Shown here in pieces: positions 17,248 to 24,926 of a DNA stretch of 64,000 nt (position 1 is its first letter; every line of letters starts with the position of its first letter). The notes beneath the pieces are model-generated. The model saw only the letters and a program-made list of their open reading frames with translations, did no database searches and was not told the DNA's origin. The DNA comes from an uncultured Dorea sp. (GTDB taxonomy: Bacteria > Bacillota > Clostridia > Lachnospirales > Lachnospiraceae): NCBI GenBank assembly GCA_910584575.1, contig CAJUBG010000002.1:6051-70050 (forward strand), written 5' to 3'. Both the position numbers and the translations under genes were made by a program.

Positions 17248-17284
17248 TATTTTTTATTTTTCAAGTGCAGATGGAGGTAGCCTT

Positions 17285-17911
17285 ATGGAAGGAAAAGAAA
17301 AGGTTTGCTCCAAAAGCCGCGCAAGGTATGGAAGGATTGTTATACTGATGTTCCTGGTTACTTTGGCAGCGGTGGCGGGTGCAGCCGGTTCAAGCCTTAC
17401 CAAAGCGAAGGTCCAGAAAGCACAAAAGAAGATTTCCGACCAGTTGTATACGAGGAACGTAAGAAGTGGATTTGAAGAACTGAATCCGCTTAAGATGGAG
17501 GAATATCCGGAGATTACCGGCGCTGTCAGGGACTATTACCGGCAGCAGGAGGAGGAAGCAGGCTTTGTGGAGTCCTATGATGACCTCTGCGTCTATACGA
17601 AGGAGGGAGAGTACCGCGGTACATATGTGGCGTTTGCCAGGTACAATATGAAGATTCGCGATGTCTATACCAAGGTTCCGGGGTTGAGTACCGTGTATAT
17701 CGTGGAGGATGAGGAAGGCGGATATCAGGTCAACACCTCGGTGGAGGATGACAAGGTGAAGTCTTATATCCAGAAGGTTGTGGCACATGAGGATGTACAG
17801 GCACTCATGGCAGAGACTCAGGACGAGTATCAGAGAGCAGTTCAGTCGGATGCATTGCTTATGGAGGCGCTGACAGATTTGGAGGATGCCTACAAGAAGG
17901 CGGACGCATAG
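17285..17911 (+). CDS. Membrane-anchored hypothetical protein
   Basis: This 208-residue protein has a basic N terminus, then one hydrophobic segment (about residues 18-37: IVILMFLVTLAAVAGAAGSS), then an extracytoplasmic domain of about 170 residues rich in Glu and Tyr. I do not recognise a family. The domain contains a repeated beta/alpha pattern (YRGTYVAFARYNMKIRDVYTKVPG; TVYIVEDEEGGYQVNT) that resembles NTF2-like or DUF4440-like sensor folds, but this is only a guess. The start at 17285 follows GGAGG at 17272-17276. A terminator follows. Confidence 0.6.
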   Translation: MEGKEKVCSKSRARYGRIVILMFLVTLAAVAGAAGSSLTKAKVQKAQKKISDQLYTRNVRSGFEELNPLKMEEYPEITGAVRDYYRQQEEEAGFVESYDDLCVYTKEGEYRGTYVAFARYNMKIRDVYTKVPGLSTVYIVEDEEGGYQVNTSVEDDKVKSYIQKVVAHEDVQALMAETQDEYQRAVQSDALLMEALTDLEDAYKKADA

Positions 17912-17945
17912 TTTTGACTCTGCCGTATCAGAGAAGGTTTTTAGG

Positions 17946-17982
17946 GTCAGATCCCTGTGGATTGCAGAGATCTGGCTTTTTT
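17946..17982 (+). terminator. Rho-independent terminator upstream of argS
   Basis: GTCAGATC and GATCTGGC form an 8-bp stem with one G-T pair, followed by TTTTTT. It separates the membrane protein from argS. I looked for T-box sequences here and saw none. Confidence 0.8.
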
Positions 17983-18013
17983 GTAATATAGAAAACCAGG
18001 AGGAGGAGAGAAG

Positions 18014-19780
18014 ATGAGGAAAATCATGGATTTGATTGCCGACGAGCTGGCAGCGGCGTTCGAGGCGGCAGGATATGATAAGGAATATGCAAAGGTTACG
18101 CTGTCTAACCGTCCGGATCTGTGTGAATATCAGTGTAACGGCGCTATGGCAGGGGCTAAGGCTTACCGGAGGGCGCCGATTATGATTGCCAATGATGTTG
18201 TGGAGAGGCTTTCAGACAGCCGGTGTCTTGCAGAGATAACCGCCGTGAAGCCTGGCTTTATCAATATGAAGCTTAAGAATGAATATGTGGCGGATTATTT
18301 AAACCAGATGAGTGCGGATGAGGAGTTGGGGCTTGAGAGGGCAAAAACTCCAGGCATGGTTTTGGTGGACTACGGCGGGGCGAATGTGGCGAAGCCTCTG
18401 CATGTGGGGCACCTGCGCTCTGCAATCATCGGTGAAGGGATTAAGAGGCTTGCAAGGAGGATGGGGCACAGAGTATTAGGTGATATCCATATGGGCGACT
18501 GGGGATATCAGATGGGATTGATTATCACAGAGCTTCATGAGCGAAAGCCAGGACTCCCCTATTTTCAGGAGGATTTTGACGGAGAGTATCCAAAGGAGGC
18601 TCCGTTTACCATAGGAGAACTGGAGGAAATCTATCCAAAAGCCAGCGCAAGGGCCAAGGAGGACGAGGAATACAGAAAAGCCGCCCTTGAAGCCACACGC
18701 CTTCTTCAGAACGGCCACAGGGGATATCGGGCTATATGGAGTCACATTATGGAGGTGTCTGTGGCAGACCTTAAGAAGAATTACGAGAGCCTGAATGTAC
18801 ATTTTGACCTGTGGAAAGGCGAGTCGGATGCCCAGAGTTACATTCCGGACATGATTGAGAGCTTGAAGCAGGAGGGGTATGCCCACATCGACGACGGCGC
18901 CCTGGTAATTGACGTGCAGGAGGAGTCGGATACCAAGGAGATTCCGCCCTGCATGATTCAGAAATCAGACGGCGCGTCCCTCTATGGAACTACGGATCTT
19001 GCAACGCTGATTCAGAGAATGGAGGATTATGACCCAGACCAGGTCATCTATCTGGCAGACAAACGGCAGGACCTTCATTTTCTTCAGGTGTTCCGTGCGG
19101 CAAGAAAGACGGGGATTGTACCGGAGAAGACCAGACTTGAATTCCTTGGCTTTGGAACCATGAACGGGAAGGACGGCAAGCCTTTTAAAACCAGGGACGG
19201 AGGGGTTATGCGTCTTGAGAGCCTGATTGGGGAGATCGTGGACGAGATGAGAAAGAAGATTGCGACGAACCGTACAGTCGCCCAGGAGGAGGCAGAAGAA
19301 ACGGCTAAGATTGTGGGTATGTCTGCCATCAAGTACGGGGATCTGTCTAATCAGGCGTCTAAGGATTATGTTTTTGACGTGGAGAGGTTTACCTCTTTTG
19401 AGGGAAATACGGGACCCTATATCTTATACACTATTGTGCGGATTAAGTCGATTTTGAACAAATATCAGGCGGATGGAAAGGAGATTAGCTCTCTTAAGGT
19501 TGAGCCTGCCCATGACGAAAATGAGAAAGCCCTGATGCTGGAGGTTTTGAAATATAATGATGTGATTGAGTCAGCCTTTGAAGAACTGGCACTTCACAAA
19601 ATCTGCGCCTATATCTATGACCTTGCGAATGCATTTAACCGTTTCTACCACGAGACGAAGATTCTTGCGGAGGAGGACGTAACGAAGCAGAAGGGGTATA
19701 TTGCGCTGCTTGCGCTTACGAAGCGGGTGCTTGAGTCCTGTATAGATGTGCTTGGCTTTGCGGCGCCGGAAAGGATGTAG
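18014..19780 (+). CDS. argS: Arginyl-tRNA synthetase
   Basis: This 588-residue class I synthetase attaches arginine to tRNA-Arg. The N-terminal Add-1 domain is present; the HIGH-type motif reads HVGHLRS after NVAKPLHVG; later motifs include DLATLIQRMEDY and a C-terminal DALR anticodon-binding domain (YDLANAFNRFYHE). AGGAGGAGAG lies before the ATG. The KMSK-like loop is replaced (FKTRDGGVMRL), which is normal for many ArgRS. The next gene starts 3 bp after the stop codon, so the two are an operon. Confidence 0.97.
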   Translation: MRKIMDLIADELAAAFEAAGYDKEYAKVTLSNRPDLCEYQCNGAMAGAKAYRRAPIMIANDVVERLSDSRCLAEITAVKPGFINMKLKNEYVADYLNQMSADEELGLERAKTPGMVLVDYGGANVAKPLHVGHLRSAIIGEGIKRLARRMGHRVLGDIHMGDWGYQMGLIITELHERKPGLPYFQEDFDGEYPKEAPFTIGELEEIYPKASARAKEDEEYRKAALEATRLLQNGHRGYRAIWSHIMEVSVADLKKNYESLNVHFDLWKGESDAQSYIPDMIESLKQEGYAHIDDGALVIDVQEESDTKEIPPCMIQKSDGASLYGTTDLATLIQRMEDYDPDQVIYLADKRQDLHFLQVFRAARKTGIVPEKTRLEFLGFGTMNGKDGKPFKTRDGGVMRLESLIGEIVDEMRKKIATNRTVAQEEAEETAKIVGMSAIKYGDLSNQASKDYVFDVERFTSFEGNTGPYILYTIVRIKSILNKYQADGKEISSLKVEPAHDENEKALMLEVLKYNDVIESAFEELALHKICAYIYDLANAFNRFYHETKILAEEDVTKQKGYIALLALTKRVLESCIDVLGFAAPERM

Positions 19781-19783
19781 GAG

Positions 19784-20932
19784 ATGACGGAGAAATTATT
19801 TTATGAGGGTGGTTACAGGAAGGAATTTAAGGCAAGGGTGCTTTCCTGTGAGCAGGCCGGCGGCAAATATAAGGTTGTGCTCGATGCTACGGCGTTTTTT
19901 CCGGAGGGCGGAGGCCAGTACGGCGATATTGGATGGCTTGATGATACCGAAGTTATGGATACCAGGGAAAAGGACGGTGTGATTTACCATACTGTGGCAT
20001 CTCCTCTTAAGGAGGGAACCGTGGTGACGGGGCGGCTTAACTGGGAGGTACGCTTTGACAGGATGCAGCAGCATACGGGCGAGCATATCGTATCAGGGCT
20101 TGTACACAGCCGGTTTGGATATGACAATGTAGGCTTCCATCTGGGCGAGGATTACTGCACCATGGATTTTAACGGCCCTATTACAAAGGACGAGTTAAAG
20201 GAGATTGAGCTGGAGGCGAACAGGGGAGTATTCGCGAATCTCAAGGTGGGAATCACCTATCCTTCTAAAGAAGAATTGGCGGCTATGGAGTACCGCAGCA
20301 AGATTGAGATTGAGGGGCAGGTGCGGATTATCACTGTGCCAGGGTATGATGTGTGCGCCTGCTGCGCCCCCCATCTTGGCTCTACCGGAGAGATTGGGCT
20401 GATTAAGCTGGTTCATATGATGAACTATAAGGGGGGAGAGCGCATCACTATGGTCTGTGGAATGCGGGCATTGGCAGACTATGATATCAAGGATGAGAAT
20501 ACGAAGTTGATTTCCTCCCTTTTAAGCGCGAAGGAGTACCAGGTGGCAGACGCGGTTACCCATTTAAAGGAGGAGGCGGCAAGCCTTAAGGGGAGGATTG
20601 CCTCCCTTAATCAGAAGCTGCTTAAGTATCGGGCTTCGGAGATTCCGGTCAAGGAGGGCGTGGTTGCCGTGTTTGATTCCGGTTTGTCGGGAAATGAGCC
20701 AAGAGAGCTGATGAACCTTTTGCTGAACAAGGGGGCCAGGGTCTGCGCCGTTTTCGCGGGAAGCGAAGAAGAAGGCTTTCGGTATGTGATTGGCAGCAGG
20801 GAGGAGGATGTGCGTTTGCTGTGCAGGAGGCTCAATGAAGCCTTTGGCGGCAGAGGCGGCGGAAAGCCGGAGATGGTGCAGGGGTCTTTGTGTGCAAATG
20901 AGAAGGCAATCAGGGAAAAACTGGTGTGCTGA
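19784..20932 (+). CDS. Alanyl-tRNA editing protein, AlaX-type with C-terminal DHHA1-like domain
   Basis: This 382-residue protein resembles the long AlaX family, free-standing editing factors that deacylate Ser-tRNA(Ala) or Gly-tRNA(Ala). The zinc ligands of the second additional domain are seen in QQHTGEHIVSG (HxxxH) and CACCAPHLGSTGEIG (CxxxH). The N terminus has an AlaRS-like beta-barrel (FFPEGGGQYGDIG), and the C-terminal part (about residues 260-380) is DHHA1-like with a coiled-coil linker. No aminoacylation domain is present. It follows argS after 3 bp, so it is co-transcribed with an unrelated synthetase. Confidence 0.9.
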   Translation: MTEKLFYEGGYRKEFKARVLSCEQAGGKYKVVLDATAFFPEGGGQYGDIGWLDDTEVMDTREKDGVIYHTVASPLKEGTVVTGRLNWEVRFDRMQQHTGEHIVSGLVHSRFGYDNVGFHLGEDYCTMDFNGPITKDELKEIELEANRGVFANLKVGITYPSKEELAAMEYRSKIEIEGQVRIITVPGYDVCACCAPHLGSTGEIGLIKLVHMMNYKGGERITMVCGMRALADYDIKDENTKLISSLLSAKEYQVADAVTHLKEEAASLKGRIASLNQKLLKYRASEIPVKEGVVAVFDSGLSGNEPRELMNLLLNKGARVCAVFAGSEEEGFRYVIGSREEDVRLLCRRLNEAFGGRGGGKPEMVQGSLCANEKAIREKLVC

Positions 20933-20943
20933 CAGAGAAACGG

Positions 20944-20977
20944 GAACTGTGGGAGAATTATTTCACAGTTCTTTTTT
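20944..20977 (+). terminator. Rho-independent terminator after the AlaX-type gene
   Basis: GAACTGTG and CACAGTTC form a perfect 8-bp stem followed by TTTTTT. Confidence 0.9.
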
Positions 20978-21081
20978 AATTTAAAAATTTTATCACGGTT
21001 CCGTCACATTTTAAACACAATTTGACGGTAAACTACTAATCAGAAAAACAAAAACGAACCAGAGCGAAAGGAGATATCAGT

Positions 21082-22347
21082 ATGGATCATCAATATACTT
21101 ATTACACACCAGGACAGGATTCTAATCAGCAGAACAATTCAGAGTACAGGCCGCCTCATAAGAAGAAGGGAACGCCAAAGTGGGTAAAAACCATATGCTT
21201 CGGCCTGGTATTCGGAGTGACGGCAAGCGCGGCATTCCAGACAAGCAATATTGTGGCAGGAAAATTTTTAAATAATAAGACTGTGAAGGAGAGTACAACA
21301 GAGAATACTGAGAGCATCGGAAGCGCGAAGCTTACCACCGCCTCCGGAGGCACGGCTAAGTCGGATGTGGCGGATATCGCACAGAATGCTATGCCGTCCG
21401 TAGTCTCAATTACGAACATGAGCGTCCAGCAGGTACAGAGCTTCTTTGGTGGAATCCAGGAGAGAGAGAGCCAGAGCGCAGGCTCAGGTATTATTATCGG
21501 CCAGAATGCTTCTGAACTTCTGATTGTGACCAACAACCATGTGGTGGAGGGCAGCGATACACTGACCGTTTCCTTTATTGACGAGGAAAGCGTTGAGGCC
21601 AATATCAAAGGGACGGACGCCAGCCGTGACCTGGCGGTTGTGGCGGTAGACTTAAGCAAGATAAAAGACAGTACGAGAGATAAGATTGCCGTTGCGACTC
21701 TGGGCGACTCTGACGAGCTTCAGGTAGGCGAGGAGGCCATTGCAATAGGAAATGCGCTCGGTTACGGACAGTCCGTCACCAGAGGTATCATTTCCGCGAC
21801 GGAAAGACGGATTGAGGGATTTGACAGCAACCTGATTCAGACGGATGCAGCCATCAATCCAGGAAACAGCGGCGGCGCGTTGTTGAACGCTAAGGGTGAA
21901 GTGATTGGTATTAATACGGCCAAGGCTGCGTATGAAGCGGTAGAGGGTATTGGCTATGCCATTCCGGTTTCAGAGGCGAGAGAAACCATTGAAGGGCTGA
22001 TGAACCGAGAGACCAGGACTAAGGTTGCAGACGGAGAAAGAGGCTACCTTGGTATTGCAGAGCCAGTGGATGTTACCCAGGAGACATCCCAGATGTACCA
22101 CATGCCGGTTGGTGTGTATATCACGGATGTGGTAAGGGGAGGCGGAGCCGAGCGTGCAGGAATCACAAAAGGCTCTGTTATCACGGCTTTGAATGGAACG
22201 ACGATTAACAATACAAATACGCTTCTGGAACAGCTTGAGTATTACAAGGCAGGGGAAACGGTTACGGTAACGATTGCAATTCCAGGAAGCGACGGGGAAT
22301 ACCAGAATAAGGAGGTAGAGGTAACATTAGGAAAAGCTTCTAATTAA
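21082..22347 (+). CDS. htrA: HtrA/DegP-like membrane-anchored serine protease with PDZ domain
   Basis: This 421-residue S1C protease has a short cytosolic N terminus, one membrane segment (about residues 36-55), a Ser/Thr-rich linker, a trypsin-like domain and one PDZ domain. The catalytic triad is seen as VTNNHVVEG (His), SRDLAVVAVD (Asp) and NPGNSGGALLN (Ser). The PDZ domain starts near RGYLGIAEPVDV and carries AERAGITKGSVITALNG. HtrA degrades misfolded proteins at the cell surface. The ribosome site AAAGGAGAT precedes the ATG. It is monocistronic, between two terminators. Confidence 0.95.
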   Translation: MDHQYTYYTPGQDSNQQNNSEYRPPHKKKGTPKWVKTICFGLVFGVTASAAFQTSNIVAGKFLNNKTVKESTTENTESIGSAKLTTASGGTAKSDVADIAQNAMPSVVSITNMSVQQVQSFFGGIQERESQSAGSGIIIGQNASELLIVTNNHVVEGSDTLTVSFIDEESVEANIKGTDASRDLAVVAVDLSKIKDSTRDKIAVATLGDSDELQVGEEAIAIGNALGYGQSVTRGIISATERRIEGFDSNLIQTDAAINPGNSGGALLNAKGEVIGINTAKAAYEAVEGIGYAIPVSEARETIEGLMNRETRTKVADGERGYLGIAEPVDVTQETSQMYHMPVGVYITDVVRGGGAERAGITKGSVITALNGTTINNTNTLLEQLEYYKAGETVTVTIAIPGSDGEYQNKEVEVTLGKASN

Positions 22348-22359
22348 TCTTGTTAAAAA

Positions 22360-22407
22360 GCAGGCAGGCAGCCCTCTGGAAAATTCACACAGAGGGCGCC
22401 TGCCTGT
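22360..22407. terminator. Bidirectional hairpin between htrA and purC
   Basis: GCAGGCAGGC plus GCCCTCTG pair with CAGAGGGC plus GCCTGCCTGT, a stem of about 18 bp. It sits between convergent htrA and purC and can serve both. Confidence 0.85.
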
Positions 22408-22430
22408 ATTCTTTGATATCATTTTCAAGT

Positions 22431-23291
22431 CTATAATTTTTCTCCGGTCAGCATCTCATACCCCTGAAGATACTTGTCAATGGTCTTTTTAACAATATCC
22501 TCCGGCAGAGTCCAGTCGTTGTCCGGATTCGCCTTCAGCCAGTCGCGGGCGAACTGTTTGTCAAAGGAAGGCTGCCCATGGCCAGGCTCATACACATCTG
22601 CGGGCCAGAAGCGTGAGCTGTCCGGCGTCAGCATCTCGTCGCCGATGACAAGCTCGCCGTTTTCGTCCAGACCGAACTCAAACTTGGTGTCTGCAATGAT
22701 GATACCGCGGGTCAGGGCGTAATCCGCGCATTTCTTATAGAGGGCAAGGGTGCAGTCACGAAGCTTTGCAGCATATTCTTCACCTTTTCCTGGGAAGTAT
22801 TTTTCCAGATGGGCAACGCTCTGCTCATAGGAAATGTTCTCGTCGTGGTCGCCGATTTCCGCTTTCGTGGACGGCGTGTAGATTGGCTCTAGCAGCTTAT
22901 CGGACTCCTTCAAGCCTTCCGGCAGGCGGATGCCGCATACCGTACCGTCCTTCTGGTAGCTTGCCCAGCCGCTTCCCGTAATATAGCCGCGGACAATGCA
23001 TTCGATGGGAAGCATATTTAGCTTCTTACACATCATGCTGTTCCCGTCAAACCGAGGGGTTTGGAAGAACTCCGGCATGTCTTTTACGTCTGTGGAAAGC
23101 ATATGGTTCGGGAGGATGTCCTTGGTCATGTCAAACCAGAAGCGTGACATCTGAGTCAGAACGGTTCCTTTCTTCGTAACATCATTTTTCAGAATCACAT
23201 CAAAACAACTGATACGGTCTGTGGCGACCATAATCAGACTGTCGCCGTTGTCGTAGATTTCGCGTACTTTTCCTTCTTTGATTGGTTTCAT
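22431..23291 (-). CDS. purC: Phosphoribosylaminoimidazole-succinocarboxamide synthase (SAICAR synthetase)
   Basis: This 286-residue enzyme joins aspartate to CAIR with ATP in purine synthesis. Motifs: EGKVREIYDNGDSLIMVATDRIS, IECIVRGYITGSGW, DGTVCGIRLPEGLKESDKL, IIADTKFEFG and DEMLTPDSSRFW. The length and order fit the longer PurC form. It stands alone rather than in a pur operon. GAGAGGA precedes the ATG on the minus strand. Upstream (23292-23500) I see a TATACT at 23326-23331 on the minus strand that could be its -10, but no good -35, and no purine riboswitch. Confidence 0.96.
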   Translation of the reverse strand: MKPIKEGKVREIYDNGDSLIMVATDRISCFDVILKNDVTKKGTVLTQMSRFWFDMTKDILPNHMLSTDVKDMPEFFQTPRFDGNSMMCKKLNMLPIECIVRGYITGSGWASYQKDGTVCGIRLPEGLKESDKLLEPIYTPSTKAEIGDHDENISYEQSVAHLEKYFPGKGEEYAAKLRDCTLALYKKCADYALTRGIIIADTKFEFGLDENGELVIGDEMLTPDSSRFWPADVYEPGHGQPSFDKQFARDWLKANPDNDWTLPEDIVKKTIDKYLQGYEMLTGEKL

Positions 23292-23338
23292 GTAGTATTC
23301 CTCTCTTTGTCATAGTGTTGTTAGTAGTATACCTTAAC

Positions 23339-23363
23339 GGACGAAGTCCGCCTGCCCGAAGGG
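23339..23363. repeat. Paired-hairpin intergenic repeat, copy B
   Basis: GGAC-GAA-GTCC, then GCCT, then GCCCGAAGGGT. The pattern parallels copy A at 17140-17166. It lies in the noncoding stretch 23292-23504 upstream of purC, in which I see nothing else. Confidence 0.4.
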
Positions 23364-23504
23364 TATGAATTACGGTGTGCCCTTGGGTATAGTAATAGAT
23401 AAACAGATTTTTGAAGAAAAATCAATATAAAAATTAAATTTTTCATGGCATGGGGTGAGAGAAGGGTCTGCTAAGTAAAAAAGAACATATATTCGAAAAT
23501 GGGG

Positions 23505-23533
23505 TTGACAAACAAGCAGAATTAGGATAGTAT
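23505..23533 (+). promoter_or_regulatory. Promoter of the Panacea-GNAT pair
   Basis: TTGACA at 23505-23510, 17-bp spacer, TAGTAT at 23528-23533. The start codon is 41 bp downstream. Antitoxins of this type often autoregulate, but I see no clear operator. Confidence 0.6.
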
Positions 23534-23574
23534 AGAATAAAAGTATCGGAGATGTAGTGAGAGGAGGGAGGTTT

Positions 23575-24030
23575 ATGGAGAATACATTAAGTGTAGCAAA
23601 ATATCTTTACAATTCTTATTTTGAACATTTTGGCAAGCCAATGGACCAGATGAGGCTGCATAAGCTGATGTATTTTGTACAGAGAGAGTCTTTAATGTAT
23701 AAGAAAGAAGTTCTGTTTAAGGAACCGTTTCTGGGATGGAGATATGGGCCGGTTCTGTATTCTGTAAGGCGCGAGTACCAGACAGGGAACTTATTTTCGG
23801 ATGTTTCGGATGAGGTGTCGGAGGATACCAGACAGCTTGCCGAGCAAGTGCTTAAGAGATATGGTTCATTTTCGGCATGGAAGCTTAGCAGTTTGTCTCA
23901 CCGTGAGTTATCGTGGAAGCGCGCACGAAAGGGACTGGATGCATCTGATAATGGGAATGTGGAATTAGAGCTTAGCGCCATGAAGGTAGACGCGGTCAAG
24001 GAGTTGGCTGAACGAAAGTGGTATGAATAA
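23575..24030 (+). CDS. Panacea-domain (SocA-like, DUF4065) antitoxin
   Basis: This 151-residue protein shows the Panacea/SocA core: MRLHKLMYFVQRESLMYKKEVLFKEPFLGWRYGPVLYSVRREY. Such proteins are antitoxins paired with very diverse toxins; SocA of Caulobacter is also a proteolytic adaptor. The C-terminal half has LSSLSHRELSWKRARKGLD, also typical. The start at 23575 follows a GAGGAGGGAGG site. The next gene starts 20 bp after the stop codon, forming a two-gene cassette between purC and a two-component system. The assignment of a toxin-antitoxin role rests on the family and the pairing, not on any test. Confidence 0.85.
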   Translation: MENTLSVAKYLYNSYFEHFGKPMDQMRLHKLMYFVQRESLMYKKEVLFKEPFLGWRYGPVLYSVRREYQTGNLFSDVSDEVSEDTRQLAEQVLKRYGSFSAWKLSSLSHRELSWKRARKGLDASDNGNVELELSAMKVDAVKELAERKWYE

Positions 24031-24050
24031 TCATGGAAGGAGGGAAGAAA

Positions 24051-24878
24051 GTGGATGGTATTAAAAAGAGAGACTTTTTTAAAAAGTTTCATTCGGAACG
24101 AATAACTGTCAGGGAAGATAATTTACGGCTTTTAAGAGATTTTAAAGCAACAGATGAAGGAAAAAATTTAGAAACATATTTAAAAGATAAGGCATGGGAA
24201 GCAGATTTAGAAGGAGAAACCAGAGTGTACCTGGTGAAGGACGATAATGATTCCATTGCCTTATTTTTTTCGCTTAAGTGCGGACTTCTGTATAAGAAAT
24301 ATCAATATGATGAGCTGGATGAAGAAAAGAAAGAATTCGTTGACTTATTGATTGCTGCCATGCAGAAAGGGGATTATGAATTATTAGCAGAATATTATGA
24401 GTCCGGATTATGCGATGAAAAAGAGATGAAACAGTTGATCGAGATTGCTTATAATCGTCTTGAATTAAAGGTAGAAGAAAAGCAGCTTCAAGACGGAGGG
24501 TATACATTGAAGGTAGAAGAATGTTACTCTGCAATAGAGATACAGCATTTTTGTAAAAATAGTTTGTATAAAAAGAATGAGTGTATAGGCATTTCGTTAG
24601 GTTTTGGTATTTTTTGGGAGATCATAGTTCCCTTGCTCTGTGAGATAACGGAAAAAGTAGGATGTAAATACATATATTTGTTTGCTGCTGACCAGACAGA
24701 TGATGATGAGGTTAGAAAGCTGGTACAGTATTATAAGAATGAATTAAAGTTCTCTGATGTGGAAGATATGATAATTATAAAGCCTTACTATGATACTGAC
24801 TGTTTTGGCCTGGTGCAGGACGTCCCAAAGCTTAAGAAGCACAGGGAGGCAGTCTGGGAAGAATTCTCAGACGTTTAA
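24051..24878 (+). CDS. Putative GNAT-fold partner (toxin candidate) of the Panacea protein
   Basis: This 275-residue protein has two halves resembling a split GNAT acetyltransferase. The N-terminal part (LETYLKDKAWEADLEGETRVYLVKDDNDSIALFFSLKCG) is like the GNAT beta-strand region of toxin-type acetylases. After a charged helical insert (about residues 85-165), SAIEIQHFCKN...LGFGIFWEIIVPLLCEITEKVGCKYIYLFAADQ resembles motif A and the following strand, with a degenerate acetyl-CoA loop (LGFG instead of R/QxxGxG). I prefer the GTG start at 24051, six bases after GGAGGG; the ATG at 24033 lacks a ribosome site. Function is inferred: toxin of the Panacea pair. It could be inactive as an acetylase. 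Confidence 0.6.
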   Translation: MDGIKKRDFFKKFHSERITVREDNLRLLRDFKATDEGKNLETYLKDKAWEADLEGETRVYLVKDDNDSIALFFSLKCGLLYKKYQYDELDEEKKEFVDLLIAAMQKGDYELLAEYYESGLCDEKEMKQLIEIAYNRLELKVEEKQLQDGGYTLKVEECYSAIEIQHFCKNSLYKKNECIGISLGFGIFWEIIVPLLCEITEKVGCKYIYLFAADQTDDDEVRKLVQYYKNELKFSDVEDMIIIKPYYDTDCFGLVQDVPKLKKHREAVWEEFSDV

Positions 24879-24905
24879 TAGCCCATAAGCCTGGACTATT
24901 AAACG
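24872..24905. terminator. Hairpin between convergent genes
   Basis: CGTTTAATAG (overlapping the stop codon) and CTATTAAACG form a 10-bp perfect stem with a 14-base loop. No T-run follows, so it is terminator-like only. Confidence 0.45.
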
Positions 24906-24926
24906 AATCTATATATGTGACACAGT

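Noticed and set aside
17912..18013. T-box leader before argS
   Set aside because: Only a simple terminator is present; the conserved T-box sequence and the long leader are absent.
23292..23574. Purine riboswitch or PRPP riboswitch before purC
   Set aside because: No matching conserved core is visible; the likely minus-strand -10 at 23326 leaves too short a leader.
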